NCBI GenBank assembly: GCA_016841005.1
Contig: JAEORG010000055.1
Span: forward strand, 1-50,992
Direction of reading: 5' to 3'
Origin: Candidatus Thorarchaeota archaeon
Lineage (GTDB): Archaea > Asgardarchaeota > Thorarchaeia > Thorarchaeales > Thorarchaeaceae
DNA length: 50,992 bases
In this document: one piece after another, positions 1 to 8,705 of the stretch
Layout: each line of letters begins with the position of its first letter
Position numbering within the stretch: the first letter of the stretch is position 1
The notes under the pieces: model-generated
What the model saw: the letters and a program-made list of their open reading frames with translations, nothing else
Told to the model about the DNA's origin: nothing
Database searches by the model: none
Made by a program: the position numbers and the translations under genes

Positions 1-1
1 A

Positions 2-469
2 GGGGTTGTGCCCTGCGCAGGCCTAATCCCACGTTTTACTGATGCAGGAGTTTCCCTACTAGGAAATGCAGCAGGACAAGTATCTTCGATCGTTGGTGGA
101 GGAGTGACCACTTGTTTCCATGCGGGGATCTTGTTAGCCAAACATGCAAAGCGTATGGCTGATGAAAATGACTATTCAACTAAGAGTGTCCGAATGTATG
201 AGAAGGAGTACAGAGGCACGAAACTTGCAAGCAATATCACGAACACCGGTAAGGGAATGTGGGCGGTTTCTAAATTTGCCATGCACAATGATCCTATAGC
301 CGCCGCAGAGATTGTACTTGGTGGAAAACTTGATGCAGAAACTCTCAATGCGCTCATTCAAGGACATGCTGGTATCAGCACATACATGACATTGCTATCC
401 GGATTTCTCCCCATGGTCATGAAGATTGGCGTAGGATACATGAAAAGCATCGCAATCTCAGGCCTCTAA
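2..469 (+). CDS. Geranylgeranyl reductase family FAD enzyme, C-terminal part (5' end outside window)
   Basis: The frame is open to the left edge, so this is the tail of a longer gene; the GTG at 8 is probably internal. The segment starts with a VVPCAGLIPRF-like stretch followed by DAGVSLLGNAAGQVSSIVGG. This is the FAD-contacting motif near the C-terminal half of geranylgeranyl-reductase-type flavoproteins, where a Gly-Asp/Asn-Ala-Ala-Gly stretch is followed by a Gly-rich loop. In archaea this family reduces the double bonds of isoprenoid membrane-lipid chains, acting at the membrane. The usual GDAAG is GNAAG here. The rest (about 100 residues) is helical, as expected for the lid/C-terminal region. 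A hairpin terminator follows about 50 bases after the stop. Substrate is not determinable from this fragment; another FAD-dependent dehydrogenase of the same superfamily is possible. Confidence 0.72.
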   Translation, partial: GVVPCAGLIPRFTDAGVSLLGNAAGQVSSIVGGGVTTCFHAGILLAKHAKRMADENDYSTKSVRMYEKEYRGTKLASNITNTGKGMWAVSKFAMHNDPIAAAEIVLGGKLDAETLNALIQGHAGISTYMTLLSGFLPMVMKIGVGYMKSIAISGL

Positions 470-518
470 AATAAATGGGGCGGATGAGGAGAGATAGAAA
501 AAGCATAGCTAGAGAGTT

Positions 519-557
519 GAAGCAGGGTCCACCCCTCGCACCCTGCTTCTGTTTTTA
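519..557 (+). terminator. Hairpin plus T-run terminator after the flavoprotein gene
   Basis: A perfect 10-bp inverted repeat, GAAGCAGGGT (519-528) and ACCCTGCTTC (540-549), encloses an 11-base loop. It is followed at once by TGTTTTTA. It lies 50 bases past the stop at 469 and would separate this transcript from the regulator array downstream. Confidence 0.7.
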
Positions 558-668
558 TCCTGTTTTCTGAACATGCCCGATCCAGCATCCCGCAATTCGT
601 TATCATCAACTTTATCACGGAATCCCGTTTCATCCAACTAGGATGGAAAATATACTGCAGAACCCCCT

Positions 669-682
669 TTTTAATATATATT
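669..682 (+). promoter_or_regulatory. TATA-like promoter for the winged-helix array
   Basis: The AT-only stretch TTTAATATATATT is the best TATA-box candidate in the gene-free 470-812 interval. Transcription would start near 705, leaving a leader of roughly 100 bases before the first regulator gene. An imperfect dyad (AAGTTAC...GTAAACTT, about 699-717) sits close to the predicted start site and could be an operator. Confidence 0.45.
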
Positions 683-740
683 CTTTCAATATTGATAAAG
701 TTACTACAGTAAACTTGGTGCAAAAATAAGAGAAAAATAT

Positions 741-784
741 TACCGGGGGAGGGAAATGGGACCCCTCCTTCACCGGTAGTTTTC
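741..784 (+). other. G/C-rich leader hairpin ending in T-rich bases
   Basis: TACCGG (741-746) pairs with CCGGTA (773-778), and the inner GGGGAGGG run pairs with CCCCTCC. TAGTTTT follows directly. It lies between the predicted transcription start and the first regulator gene, so it could act as a leader attenuator or simply a terminator for upstream transcription. No protein gene is visible in 470-812. Confidence 0.5.
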
Positions 785-812
785 CGCAGCATGCCAACGC
801 GGGTTAACAACA

Positions 813-1985
813 GTGACATCTTTGGGGGAGATGCACTGTAGTGTACTTGATATTGAGGAAGAATTGTTAAAAGTGCTTACGGATTTCAATGTTTATTCAG
901 CTATCTATAGCTACATCCGGCTGCAGCTGGACAAATTTGACCCGGATGGTACAGATATGGATGACGATCTATCTCTAGCATTAAGAATTCTTGGACTAAA
1001 AACTAGTAAGGGACAGGAATCACGAATCTTTACAGTACTACGAGCTGTACTGAACGTAGTCGATGAGCATGAGGATGCAGTGACATTCAAAGAAATATAT
1101 GAAGCCTTACAAGGCGAAAAAGGATTCAAGTCCAGCAAAGCGTGGGTGCATCGAATTCTGAAGCATCTTGTTGAGATGGGGCTTATTCGTCTTGAAATAC
1201 CTGATGCGGCTCGTAAGAGATACATTGCTAACATTGAAACAGTAGCATCTGGATTAGATAAAATGAGATCCAAGAACACCGAATCCCTTGAATCTCAGAT
1301 TCAGGAAATAGAAAGGCTATTGACTCAGGTTAGAGATGTTGATACTGCAAAAGTAAGCCAAGACTTGGTCAAGTTTCTTACTGGAAAACCACAGGAACTA
1401 AGCTCTAGATTCGTCAAGGGCGTGGAAGAATTACATAAGGTGTTGGAGGACCATGTTCACGGACCTGCAGGACCTGGAGATATTATACGTTCAACAATGT
1501 CATTCGGAGGTCCTTGGACAAACGAAGGAGCTAGATTTAGAGCAAGAAAATACTACGAATCTACAAAAAAGGGGGTAGATGTGAGATGGCTTGTGGACAT
1601 GAAGGTTTTTCAGTCAGAACATATAGCCCAGACGCTTCCAGTCGATCTAGCAGCAACTCTGCTTGGAGAATTTGCAAGACTTCGAGAAGAAGGATACAAA
1701 GTTGAAATAAGACTCTATACAGGAGGCGTTGCATACAATCAATCATCGCTGAATGATGATCGTGTTGCTTTGATAATCACGGAAGATCCCACTACTTCAA
1801 CATTTGTCACACGGGACTTTAACAGTGACCTTGTTGATTCTGTCATAAAGAACTTCGATGAGGTATGGGAAAAAGCAATACCAATATTTGGAGCAACCCC
1901 TGAACAAATGGCGAAACTAGGTCTATCCGATACTCCATATCTAATGGATCTCCTAAAGAAAATTCGGGAAGAGCTAAGTAAGTAA
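813..1985 (+). CDS. TrmB-like winged-helix regulator, paralogue 1 of 4
   Basis: Predicted DNA-binding transcription regulator of 390 residues. Residues about 55-140 hold a winged helix in the style of TrmB/MarR-like archaeal regulators: a helix pair, then SKAWVHRILKHLVEMGLI as recognition helix and wing. A predicted coiled segment (about 150-180) follows, then an alpha/beta C-terminal domain. That domain ends in SLNDDRVALIITEDP, RDFNSDLVDSVI and FDEVWEKAI. The FxxxWxxA ending resembles the effector domain of TrmB/PLD-like regulators. Its N-terminal 50 residues are an extension the three downstream paralogues lack. Start is uncertain: GTG 813 is used here, and ATG 831 is an alternative. First gene of a co-directional set of four related genes. 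Ligand and target unknown. Confidence 0.75.
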   Translation: MTSLGEMHCSVLDIEEELLKVLTDFNVYSAIYSYIRLQLDKFDPDGTDMDDDLSLALRILGLKTSKGQESRIFTVLRAVLNVVDEHEDAVTFKEIYEALQGEKGFKSSKAWVHRILKHLVEMGLIRLEIPDAARKRYIANIETVASGLDKMRSKNTESLESQIQEIERLLTQVRDVDTAKVSQDLVKFLTGKPQELSSRFVKGVEELHKVLEDHVHGPAGPGDIIRSTMSFGGPWTNEGARFRARKYYESTKKGVDVRWLVDMKVFQSEHIAQTLPVDLAATLLGEFARLREEGYKVEIRLYTGGVAYNQSSLNDDRVALIITEDPTTSTFVTRDFNSDLVDSVIKNFDEVWEKAIPIFGATPEQMAKLGLSDTPYLMDLLKKIREELSK

Positions 1986-2071
1986 CAAAAAGTATGTTTT
2001 CGTTTTCAATCAAACCAGATTTTAATGAAACAGTATATTAAAGAGCAAGTCCTGTGTAGAAATTATCCCTA

Positions 2072-3109
2072 TTGGGGCGGGGTAATACCTTGAGGACAGA
2101 AATCGAAGATGTGCTAGAGATTTTAGGTCTAGAAACATCAGAAGATAGTCTAACGCGATCGATGGAAATTCTCAAATTAGTTCTCAACCTATACGAGAAA
2201 AATAAAGCCCCTCTTTCATTTGCAGAGATTTTTGAAACAGTAAACGAACATGAAAAAGAGTCGGAGTTTACCAGAGCTTGGGTACATAGATTACTAAAGA
2301 ACCTTGTTGACAAAGGATTAATTCAAATTGATGGTGAAGGATCATCGAGAAGACACTATATTTGTGACATCAACACGCTCATCTATGGTTTAAGAATAAT
2401 TAAGAGTAAACAAATTGATGAACTTAATATATCCATTAGAGAATCCACTAACAAAATTGAAAATCTGCAGACTATCAATACAAATCTAGTTGCCCAGAAG
2501 CTTTACGAGAAATTAACTGGAAGACCAGACATACCTGGATCGCGGTATCTACAGGGTTTGGTTGAATTTCACGAAGTAACTGATGAAACAATATACAAAG
2601 CGGCAAAATCTGGGGATACAATTAGAAGTATCGTTATAGATTCCGCATCCTTTCTTGAGCGAGCTGATGATAGACTTGTTCGAATCTTTACAGCTGCAGC
2701 ATCTGGAGTTTTAGTCAAATATGCTGTATCTGCAGATTCATTCAGTATAGATAGAAGCGCCGTGACAATACCTGATGAGTGGATTAGTAAATTCATTGGC
2801 AATATCTTCCAAATGCAAGGAAAAGGGCTTGACTTTCGGGTACTACAACCGGGAATCAAGCGATATCAGTTCGCAAGTTTGAATTCAGATGTCTTGGCAT
2901 TGGTAATATCTGATAAACCAATGACTGCCGCATGGGTCAATAGAGATTCAAACGCAGACATGATTGACAGTGCAATTGATTCTTTTGAACAGGAATGGGA
3001 ATCAGCAATCCCTCTAACTCAACTGACTCCAGATATTCTCTTAGAGTGGGGATTGCCAAAGGATAACTTCATTGTCAATATCCTTATGAAATCACGTGAC
3101 GTTCGGTAG
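2072..3109 (+). CDS. TrmB-like winged-helix regulator, paralogue 2 of 4
   Basis: 345-residue relative of the preceding gene with the same order of parts. The winged helix contains TRAWVHRLLKNLVDKGLI, and a coiled stretch rich in N, I and E follows. The C-terminal domain has SLNSDVLALVISDKP, RDSNADMIDSAID and FEQEWESAIPL. The frame opens with TTG at 2072. A second TTG at 2090 lies about 8 bases after GGGGCGGGGT and may be the real start. It is 86 bases from paralogue 1, with an AT-rich TATA-like stretch near 2030, so it may have its own promoter. Likely a transcription regulator; nothing in the sequence gives the ligand. Confidence 0.73.
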   Translation: MGRGNTLRTEIEDVLEILGLETSEDSLTRSMEILKLVLNLYEKNKAPLSFAEIFETVNEHEKESEFTRAWVHRLLKNLVDKGLIQIDGEGSSRRHYICDINTLIYGLRIIKSKQIDELNISIRESTNKIENLQTINTNLVAQKLYEKLTGRPDIPGSRYLQGLVEFHEVTDETIYKAAKSGDTIRSIVIDSASFLERADDRLVRIFTAAASGVLVKYAVSADSFSIDRSAVTIPDEWISKFIGNIFQMQGKGLDFRVLQPGIKRYQFASLNSDVLALVISDKPMTAAWVNRDSNADMIDSAIDSFEQEWESAIPLTQLTPDILLEWGLPKDNFIVNILMKSRDVR

Positions 3110-3116
3110 AAATGCC

Positions 3117-4046
3117 ATGAATAGAGAATCATATCTACATGCTATGGAACTTCTAGACATTGATTTAGGTGATGGAAAATCGCGAGTTCTTAAAGCAATC
3201 ATTTTAGCTCAAAGAAGATTAGGAGAAGGAGGAACATTTGACGAACTCAGAAGTAAAATAGCTGAAAAACAGGGAGGTAAAAGGGTCGTTAGACCTCTCA
3301 TCTACAGATATCTTAAGTCACTTGAAGAAAAAGGATTCATTGATGTTGATAGGAGTTCAAATCCAAATCAATACATAGTAAACATAACAAATCTATCTGA
3401 AGGGATTGAGAGAAGTAGGTTAGTTAAACTCTCTGAGTTGTCTCTAAAACACAGTGAAATACAAGAGTTGATCCAGAATCTTACCAATACTACTCCAGTA
3501 TGGTTGGCAAGAGACATGGTGGAGTTATTGGTCGGTTCCACTTATGAGAGCAATTCAAGGTCCGCTCAAGGCATGATTCAAATTCAGGATATGATTAATA
3601 GCGAGATTTATTCCAGAGCCCGCCAAGGTGATATTATTCGTTGCACACTTGATTGGGATTTCCAACCAGCTTCCTATGAGGAGAAAAATAGAAAAATTGG
3701 GTTCACCCTTTTTTCAAACAAGGTGAAGATGCGATTTCTTCTACACGACCCATCCAGAGTAGACCAAGCACTACTTGCAGACAGAATTAAAGTATACAGT
3801 GGTGTCCGATCGAACCCCAATCTCAGAGACTATGCTGACACGAGAGTTACTTTCAAAAAAACCAAGACCTACCAATGTGTGGCATTAAATCGAGAAGGAA
3901 TCGTGTTAATTGTATCAGAAGATCCGTATACTGGTGTTTGGTTACCTAGAAGCGTGAACCAGAAGCTAGTTGATGAGGTCATCGATCAGTATGATCGCGA
4001 TTTTGCTTCTGGTGTTGATTTACTTGAGGTTGAAATTAATCTGTGA
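3117..4046 (+). CDS. TrmB-like winged-helix regulator, paralogue 3 of 4
   Basis: 309 residues from ATG 3117. GTG 3096, overlapping the previous gene by 14 bases, is an alternative. The recognition helix region reads RPLIYRYLKSLEEKGFIDVD, where paralogues 1 and 2 have the AWVHR form. The C-terminal half keeps the array's pattern: GDIIRCTLDW, ALNREGIVLIVSEDP, NQKLVDEVIDQ and a degenerate final YDRDFASGV in place of FxxxWxxA. The gene follows paralogue 2 by 7 bases, so the two are very likely co-transcribed. It is diverged enough from its neighbours to suggest old duplications and a different DNA target. Confidence 0.72.
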   Translation: MNRESYLHAMELLDIDLGDGKSRVLKAIILAQRRLGEGGTFDELRSKIAEKQGGKRVVRPLIYRYLKSLEEKGFIDVDRSSNPNQYIVNITNLSEGIERSRLVKLSELSLKHSEIQELIQNLTNTTPVWLARDMVELLVGSTYESNSRSAQGMIQIQDMINSEIYSRARQGDIIRCTLDWDFQPASYEEKNRKIGFTLFSNKVKMRFLLHDPSRVDQALLADRIKVYSGVRSNPNLRDYADTRVTFKKTKTYQCVALNREGIVLIVSEDPYTGVWLPRSVNQKLVDEVIDQYDRDFASGVDLLEVEINL

Positions 4047-4056
4047 GGAAACTAGG

Positions 4057-5007
4057 TTGAAGAGATATGAATCCATGAAAATTCTAGAGATTCTTGGAAT
4101 TAGTATCAATGCTAGAGATTTTCAGGTTTTAGGAGTTCTCCTCAAACTTCAGACTATGGAACAAAGGGGCTACACTGTAGATGAAATCCATATTCAAGTT
4201 AATACCAGGGATAAAAAGCAATTTTCAAAGGCGTGGATCTACAAATGCCTCTCGAACTTAGAGCAGGAAGGATTCGTTAATGTGAACCGTATTGATTCAC
4301 CAAATACATACAGTACAGATCTCGATGTGTTGACTCATGCATTGGAAACAATAATTGATAGAACAGCATTAAACCTCAGAAAAGAAGAGGGGAATTTGTT
4401 AAAGGATATTTCAATTCTTGAAAACCTAGAGTCAGAAGGGGCTGCCCAATTTGTGCTAGAATTGATTACCGGAGAAACAAGAGAGAGGCATACTGGAGTA
4501 ATAGAAGGGCTCCAGAATATTAGAAATGCAATTGTAAGAGAACTCTGCACAGATGTTGGTGAAGAAGATACACTCAGGATATATGATAAAGCGAACCTTC
4601 TCGATCTATATAAAATATCGAGTGGCCATGTAGAACACAAAATTGTTGAAGCTGCGCAGCAGGGAGTAAACGTTCACGTGATACTTGAACAATTGCCATT
4701 TGACAATGCATCAGATGATACAGAAATAGACTACTTCTTCAAAGGAGAAGGCGCAATTCTTGAGGAACCATTATCCAGCGGAAAACTGCTGGTTCGAGTC
4801 AAGGGAGAGGAGGAAGTTGGGTATCGAATGCTTAGTCTAAATCGGGAAAAGATGCTACTATTCTTGGCTGATGCACCGAAACCAGATACAGTTGCGCTGA
4901 TAACTCGAGAGGCAAACTCCGTGATCATAGATAATGCAGTTGATTCCTTTGATGCAGCATGGCAAACTGCAACTGACATTACCAAGAAGTACATGGACAG
5001 ATTTTAG
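4057..5007 (+). CDS. TrmB-like winged-helix regulator, paralogue 4 of 4
   Basis: Winged helix (SKAWIYKCLSNLEQEGFVNV) followed by a coiled segment and the array's C-terminal domain, ending SLNREKMLLFLADAP and FDAAWQTATDI. Start chosen at TTG 4057 because GAGG at 4045-4048 gives a Shine-Dalgarno spacing of 8. ATG 4075 is the next in-frame choice. The open frame reaches back to 3970 inside paralogue 3, but that stretch is the out-of-frame shadow of the upstream gene. Spacing to paralogue 3 is 10 bases, so genes 2-4 form one unit. Its middle region (about 170-230) is the most diverged part of the array. Probable transcription regulator, function otherwise unknown. Confidence 0.72.
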   Translation: MKRYESMKILEILGISINARDFQVLGVLLKLQTMEQRGYTVDEIHIQVNTRDKKQFSKAWIYKCLSNLEQEGFVNVNRIDSPNTYSTDLDVLTHALETIIDRTALNLRKEEGNLLKDISILENLESEGAAQFVLELITGETRERHTGVIEGLQNIRNAIVRELCTDVGEEDTLRIYDKANLLDLYKISSGHVEHKIVEAAQQGVNVHVILEQLPFDNASDDTEIDYFFKGEGAILEEPLSSGKLLVRVKGEEEVGYRMLSLNREKMLLFLADAPKPDTVALITREANSVIIDNAVDSFDAAWQTATDITKKYMDRF

Positions 5008-5034
5008 TAATTTCGAGATGACTCATTGGTTGTC

Positions 5035-6096
5035 TCACGCAATCCAGTCCTTGTTATTAGATAGAGTAAGTGCAATATCATCGCATACTGCATCGAAATT
5101 ATCGTACATGCCGTATTCCCCACCTGCCGCATATGGATGCCCACCGCCATTAAACAACTTTGCAGCGGCATTGCAGAGAACCCGTTCAGAGCCTCTTCGA
5201 AAACCGAGCATACCACCTTGACTTAGTGTAATCAGGAGGTCTGCGACCTTAAGCTCTTGTCCGTCATCCTTCAAGTTTTCCGGTTCAGAAAGAAAAGTTC
5301 CAATGTCGGTTGTTGTAACCCCACCAGGCATTTCGATGATACGCACTAAGAGATCATCAATAGTTATGTCATTATGCCCTGCAAGTGCTTTCTTCATTTT
5401 CTTGAGCCGTTCCTTTCTATAATGTTCAACCTTCTGGAATAGTAGAGGGTCTTTGAACCGTTTTGTAGAATCTGACCATACACCCTCTGGCCCTTCTTCA
5501 GCAAGAGATGTGAGTAATGGAAGAATTGCCTCTGTCAAATCTTCTCGTCTATCAAGAGCTCCAAATCGAATGACTGAGAGAGCATCAGTGAGTGCATTTG
5601 CAATCTCTAACTCCCTAAGATTGAAGTCAGTATCATGTGCTATCTTCGCTAACTCTTCCGAAATCTTGTCGCGAGGCATTAAAACCTTGAAAGCAATCTC
5701 AGCTGCACAAAAATCATGATTCACCTTGAGAATTGGCTTGTTACCAAGTGATAAGATTGTTTTTGCGGATCTATCAGACCATTGATGATGATCCAACCAA
5801 ACGACTCTACAACCTTGTTCGATTGCACGACGAAGCCCTGCAGCAACATTGTCAAGTTCGGTTTCATCCATACCAAGATCAGTCACGATGATGAGAGTAT
5901 TTCTATATGCTGCAACTTTTGCAAATACTTTGTCAAACCCACCATAATCGGTCAGAATAACATCATGCTTGAGGTTTTTTGACTTAGCATATCTCTTTAC
6001 GATTGCAGCTGAATGAAGACCATCGACATCCTTGTCATGAGAGATTGATAGTACTGCAGTGATCTTTTTCGTGTTCGAAGTCGTTTTAGTAGACAT
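5035..6096 (-). CDS. DHH/DHHA1 family phosphoesterase
   Basis: 353 residues. The N-terminal DHH domain has SHDKDVDGLHSAAIVKR (Mn-binding Asp residues), IVTDLGMDE and the signature VVWLDHHQW. The C-terminal DHHA1 domain has FNGGGHPYAAGGEYG, the substrate-binding Gly-Gly-Gly-His motif. Family members include RecJ-type exonucleases and NrnA-like nanoRNA/pAp phosphatases, which hydrolyse phosphodiester bonds with two Mn ions. At this length, with no OB domain, it fits the NrnA-like or archaeal RecJ-like (GAN-type) group; I cannot choose between them. Transcribed alone, convergent with the regulator array and divergent from iorA across a 102-base promoter region. ATG start at 6096. Confidence 0.85.
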   Translation of the reverse strand: MSTKTTSNTKKITAVLSISHDKDVDGLHSAAIVKRYAKSKNLKHDVILTDYGGFDKVFAKVAAYRNTLIIVTDLGMDETELDNVAAGLRRAIEQGCRVVWLDHHQWSDRSAKTILSLGNKPILKVNHDFCAAEIAFKVLMPRDKISEELAKIAHDTDFNLRELEIANALTDALSVIRFGALDRREDLTEAILPLLTSLAEEGPEGVWSDSTKRFKDPLLFQKVEHYRKERLKKMKKALAGHNDITIDDLLVRIIEMPGGVTTTDIGTFLSEPENLKDDGQELKVADLLITLSQGGMLGFRRGSERVLCNAAAKLFNGGGHPYAAGGEYGMYDNFDAVCDDIALTLSNNKDWIA

Positions 6097-6207
6097 AATG
6101 TCTCACTTTGGGAGATTACATCATCTCTTTTCATTGTTACCAAAGCGCAAATAGGACCTCGAAAATAATTTGAGGCACCATTTATGCTCTAGGTATAGGT
6201 GTACAAT

Positions 6208-8100
6208 ATGAGCAAAAAAGTCCACTCAAAGAAATTGATGAGTGGAAATCAGGCATTTGCTCGAGGTGCATTAGAAGCTGGTGTTGGATTTTGTACATCT
6301 TATCCAGGGACGCCATCTACTGAAATTACAGCCACATTGATAGAGATGGCAGAAGAGTTTGAGATCTATGTGGAATGGAGTGTAAATGAGAAAGTTGCTC
6401 TTGAGGCTGCAGCAGGAGCAAGTTGGGCGGGAATTCCCGCTATGTGCACAATGAAATCACTTGGATTGAATGTTGCCGCAGACTTTCTACTCAATCTTAA
6501 CCTCTCAGGAAGTGGACCCGGAGGGCTTGTAATCGTAGTGTGTGATGATCCCAAAGGCCATAGCTCAAGCAACGAGCAGGATTCCAGATTCTATGCAAAA
6601 GCAGCATATATTCCATTATTGGAGCCTACGTCCTGTCAAGAAGCAAAGGACATCATGTTAATGGCATTTGATATCTCTCAACGTTACCAGATTCCTGTTC
6701 TGGTAAGGAGTACGACGCGATTGAGTCATTCATCTGGTGTAGTAGAATTAGGTAAAAGTTCCAAGAAGACTAAACGAGCAGAAGCAAAATTGTCTGAACG
6801 CCTTTTCAATGTACCATATCCACATTTGCGCCATCGAGAATTGGATTCCAAACTCAGGGCCATACATAGAGAACTAGAAGAATCCAATCTCAATTCAATT
6901 GAGATAAAGGATGGAGCTGATTCGTTAATTATTGCAAGTGGTGTTAGCTATAGGTATGGATTAGAGGCTATGGATATCCTTGGAATATCAAATGTCTCGA
7001 TTGCCAAATTGGTTTCATCGTATCCCATCCCCCAGAAGACATTGTTTAGGTGGATTAAGAATAAAAAGCGGATAATTTTCTTGGAGGAAGTTGACCCATT
7101 CATTGAGGAGCAGGTATTAGCCCTCTATTCGGAGCTTGAATTCCATATCTCTGAACATGGCCCCACGGAATTCTATGGAAAACGAGATGGGTCAATACCA
7201 TTCTATGGAGAACTGAACACGGATATTGCAATTGCTGGATTATCTAAAGCATTTGATATGATTCATGAGAGTATTATTGACCCTAAGAAAGAAGAGAGAG
7301 CAACAGCTAGGGAATTGCTAGTTTCCAGACCTCTGACATTCTGTGCGGGATGTACTCATCGTAATGTCTACTGGGTAATTAAGAAGTTAAGACAGCGCCT
7401 TAAAGATGACCTTGTTGTTGCAGGAGATATTGGATGTTATTCTCTAGGAGTCTTCTATGACGAAGCGATGAATACAATGCAGGCAATGGGATCGGGTATA
7501 GGCACTGCTACAGGTCTTGGACAATTAGGTCGGTTTGGCTTTGAGAAGAAGATTATTGCAGTGGCGGGAGATTCCACATTCTTCCACGCATGCATTCCGG
7601 GTCTAATTGAAGCAAGACACAAGAATGCTGATTTAACGTTCCTGATTCTTGATAATTCTACTACTGCAATGACTGGATTTCAGACACATCCGGGATTCTC
7701 AACTCCAGGATCCAATCAAACTCCAGTCAGCATTAAACGAATAATCGAAGCGATAGAACCAGACCATTTCGAAGAGGTCGATGCTACTGACATCGATGAA
7801 ACCCTAGGAATATTACATAAAGTTGTGAACATTAAAGGATTCAAAGTGTTGCTTGTGAAGAGTATATGTAGACTTGAAAAGCAAGCGAACAATCAAGACC
7901 TTGGACCTCCAGTCTTTGTTGATAGATCCGAATGTGTCGGTGAGAAATGCCAAATTTGCGTTGCTGACTTCGCATGTCCTGCTCTTGAATGGGACCATGA
8001 GAATAATGTAGCTCGAGTTGTGAATCATACGTGTATAAGATGTGGAGCATGCATCATGGTGTGTCCGTATCATGCAATAAAGAGGATTGATCAAGATTGA
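6208..8100 (+). CDS. iorA: Indolepyruvate:ferredoxin oxidoreductase, alpha subunit
   Basis: Thiamine-diphosphate enzyme that oxidatively decarboxylates aryl pyruvates (from Trp, Phe and Tyr) to acyl-CoA and passes electrons to ferredoxin. About 630 residues, the family's normal size. The N-terminal pyrimidine-binding domain has FCTSYPGTPSTEI, and CAGCTHRNVYW begins the diphosphate-binding domain. GDIGCYSLG and GDSTFFHACIPGL mark the TPP site. The C-terminus carries two [4Fe-4S] motifs, one diverged (CVGEKCQICVADFACP) and one standard (CIRCGACIMVCP). ATG 6208 is preferred over in-frame GTG 6199. Overlaps iorB by 4 bases, so the two are translationally coupled. Its role here is fermentative or peptide amino-acid oxidation. 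Confidence 0.95.
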   Translation: MSKKVHSKKLMSGNQAFARGALEAGVGFCTSYPGTPSTEITATLIEMAEEFEIYVEWSVNEKVALEAAAGASWAGIPAMCTMKSLGLNVAADFLLNLNLSGSGPGGLVIVVCDDPKGHSSSNEQDSRFYAKAAYIPLLEPTSCQEAKDIMLMAFDISQRYQIPVLVRSTTRLSHSSGVVELGKSSKKTKRAEAKLSERLFNVPYPHLRHRELDSKLRAIHRELEESNLNSIEIKDGADSLIIASGVSYRYGLEAMDILGISNVSIAKLVSSYPIPQKTLFRWIKNKKRIIFLEEVDPFIEEQVLALYSELEFHISEHGPTEFYGKRDGSIPFYGELNTDIAIAGLSKAFDMIHESIIDPKKEERATARELLVSRPLTFCAGCTHRNVYWVIKKLRQRLKDDLVVAGDIGCYSLGVFYDEAMNTMQAMGSGIGTATGLGQLGRFGFEKKIIAVAGDSTFFHACIPGLIEARHKNADLTFLILDNSTTAMTGFQTHPGFSTPGSNQTPVSIKRIIEAIEPDHFEEVDATDIDETLGILHKVVNIKGFKVLLVKSICRLEKQANNQDLGPPVFVDRSECVGEKCQICVADFACPALEWDHENNVARVVNHTCIRCGACIMVCPYHAIKRIDQD

Positions 8101-8705
8101 GGAGCCCGTTCAACGTCATAATTGCAGGGGTTGGAGGACAAGGGAATCTTGTATGCGGAAGATCTCTTGCAATGGCGGCCATATCTCAAGGACTTAACCC
8201 AGTGTTAGGTGATACCTTCGGAGCTTCCCGCAGAGGAGGAGGTGTAGTGACACATCTTCGTATTGCTAAGAAAAATCTCGGGCCACTCATCCCAAAGGGA
8301 CACCTAGACCTCATTCTTGGAATGGAACCAATGGAAGCTCTCCGAGCCGCAATTAATTTTGGAGGAGAGAACACAGTTGCTGTTTTCAGTAACCTACCTA
8401 TTCTAAGTCCAGCTACACTATCAGGAAACGAAGTTTATCCTGAAATCACTAAGATAACGGAAGCACTGAAGACACTCTGCTCCAAGGTTCATGAATTTGA
8501 TGCAAGGTCAATCATCCAGGAAACTGGAACTCATAGAGTCCTTAATGTATACATGCTAGGTGTGTTAGTTGGACTCGATATACTCCCACTAGAGGGAGAT
8601 GCAATAAAAACCAGTATTGATACCTTAGTAGGAATGGATTCAATGAATCTTTCAGCGTTTCAATCAGGACAATCTGATGGGGAAGCACAACGAGAAGATA
8701 TCTAA
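8097..8705 (+). CDS. iorB: Indolepyruvate:ferredoxin oxidoreductase, beta subunit
   Basis: 202-residue gamma-domain-type partner of IorA. It begins with NVIIAGVGGQGNLVCGRSLA, the Gly-rich opening of the pyruvate/2-ketoisovalerate oxidoreductase catalytic (POR gamma) domain, then GDTFGASRRGGGVVTHLRI. It forms the heterodimer or heterotetramer with IorA in the cytoplasm. TTG start at 8097 overlaps the iorA stop (TTGA). The stop is directly adjacent to the stop of the convergent GTPase-fusion gene, with no spacer between them. Identification is firm because of the family motifs and the iorA neighbour. Confidence 0.93.
   Translation: MRSPFNVIIAGVGGQGNLVCGRSLAMAAISQGLNPVLGDTFGASRRGGGVVTHLRIAKKNLGPLIPKGHLDLILGMEPMEALRAAINFGGENTVAVFSNLPILSPATLSGNEVYPEITKITEALKTLCSKVHEFDARSIIQETGTHRVLNVYMLGVLVGLDILPLEGDAIKTSIDTLVGMDSMNLSAFQSGQSDGEAQREDI

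Noticed and set aside
466..819. 117-codon minus-strand ORF over the 0.5-0.8 kb gap
   Set aside because: It spans the terminator, promoter and leader hairpin of plus-strand genes and its translation has no recognisable features.
3970..4056. Upstream extension of the fourth TrmB-like gene with a hydrophobic start
   Set aside because: It lies wholly within the previous gene in another frame; the TTG at 4057 with a good Shine-Dalgarno site is a better start.
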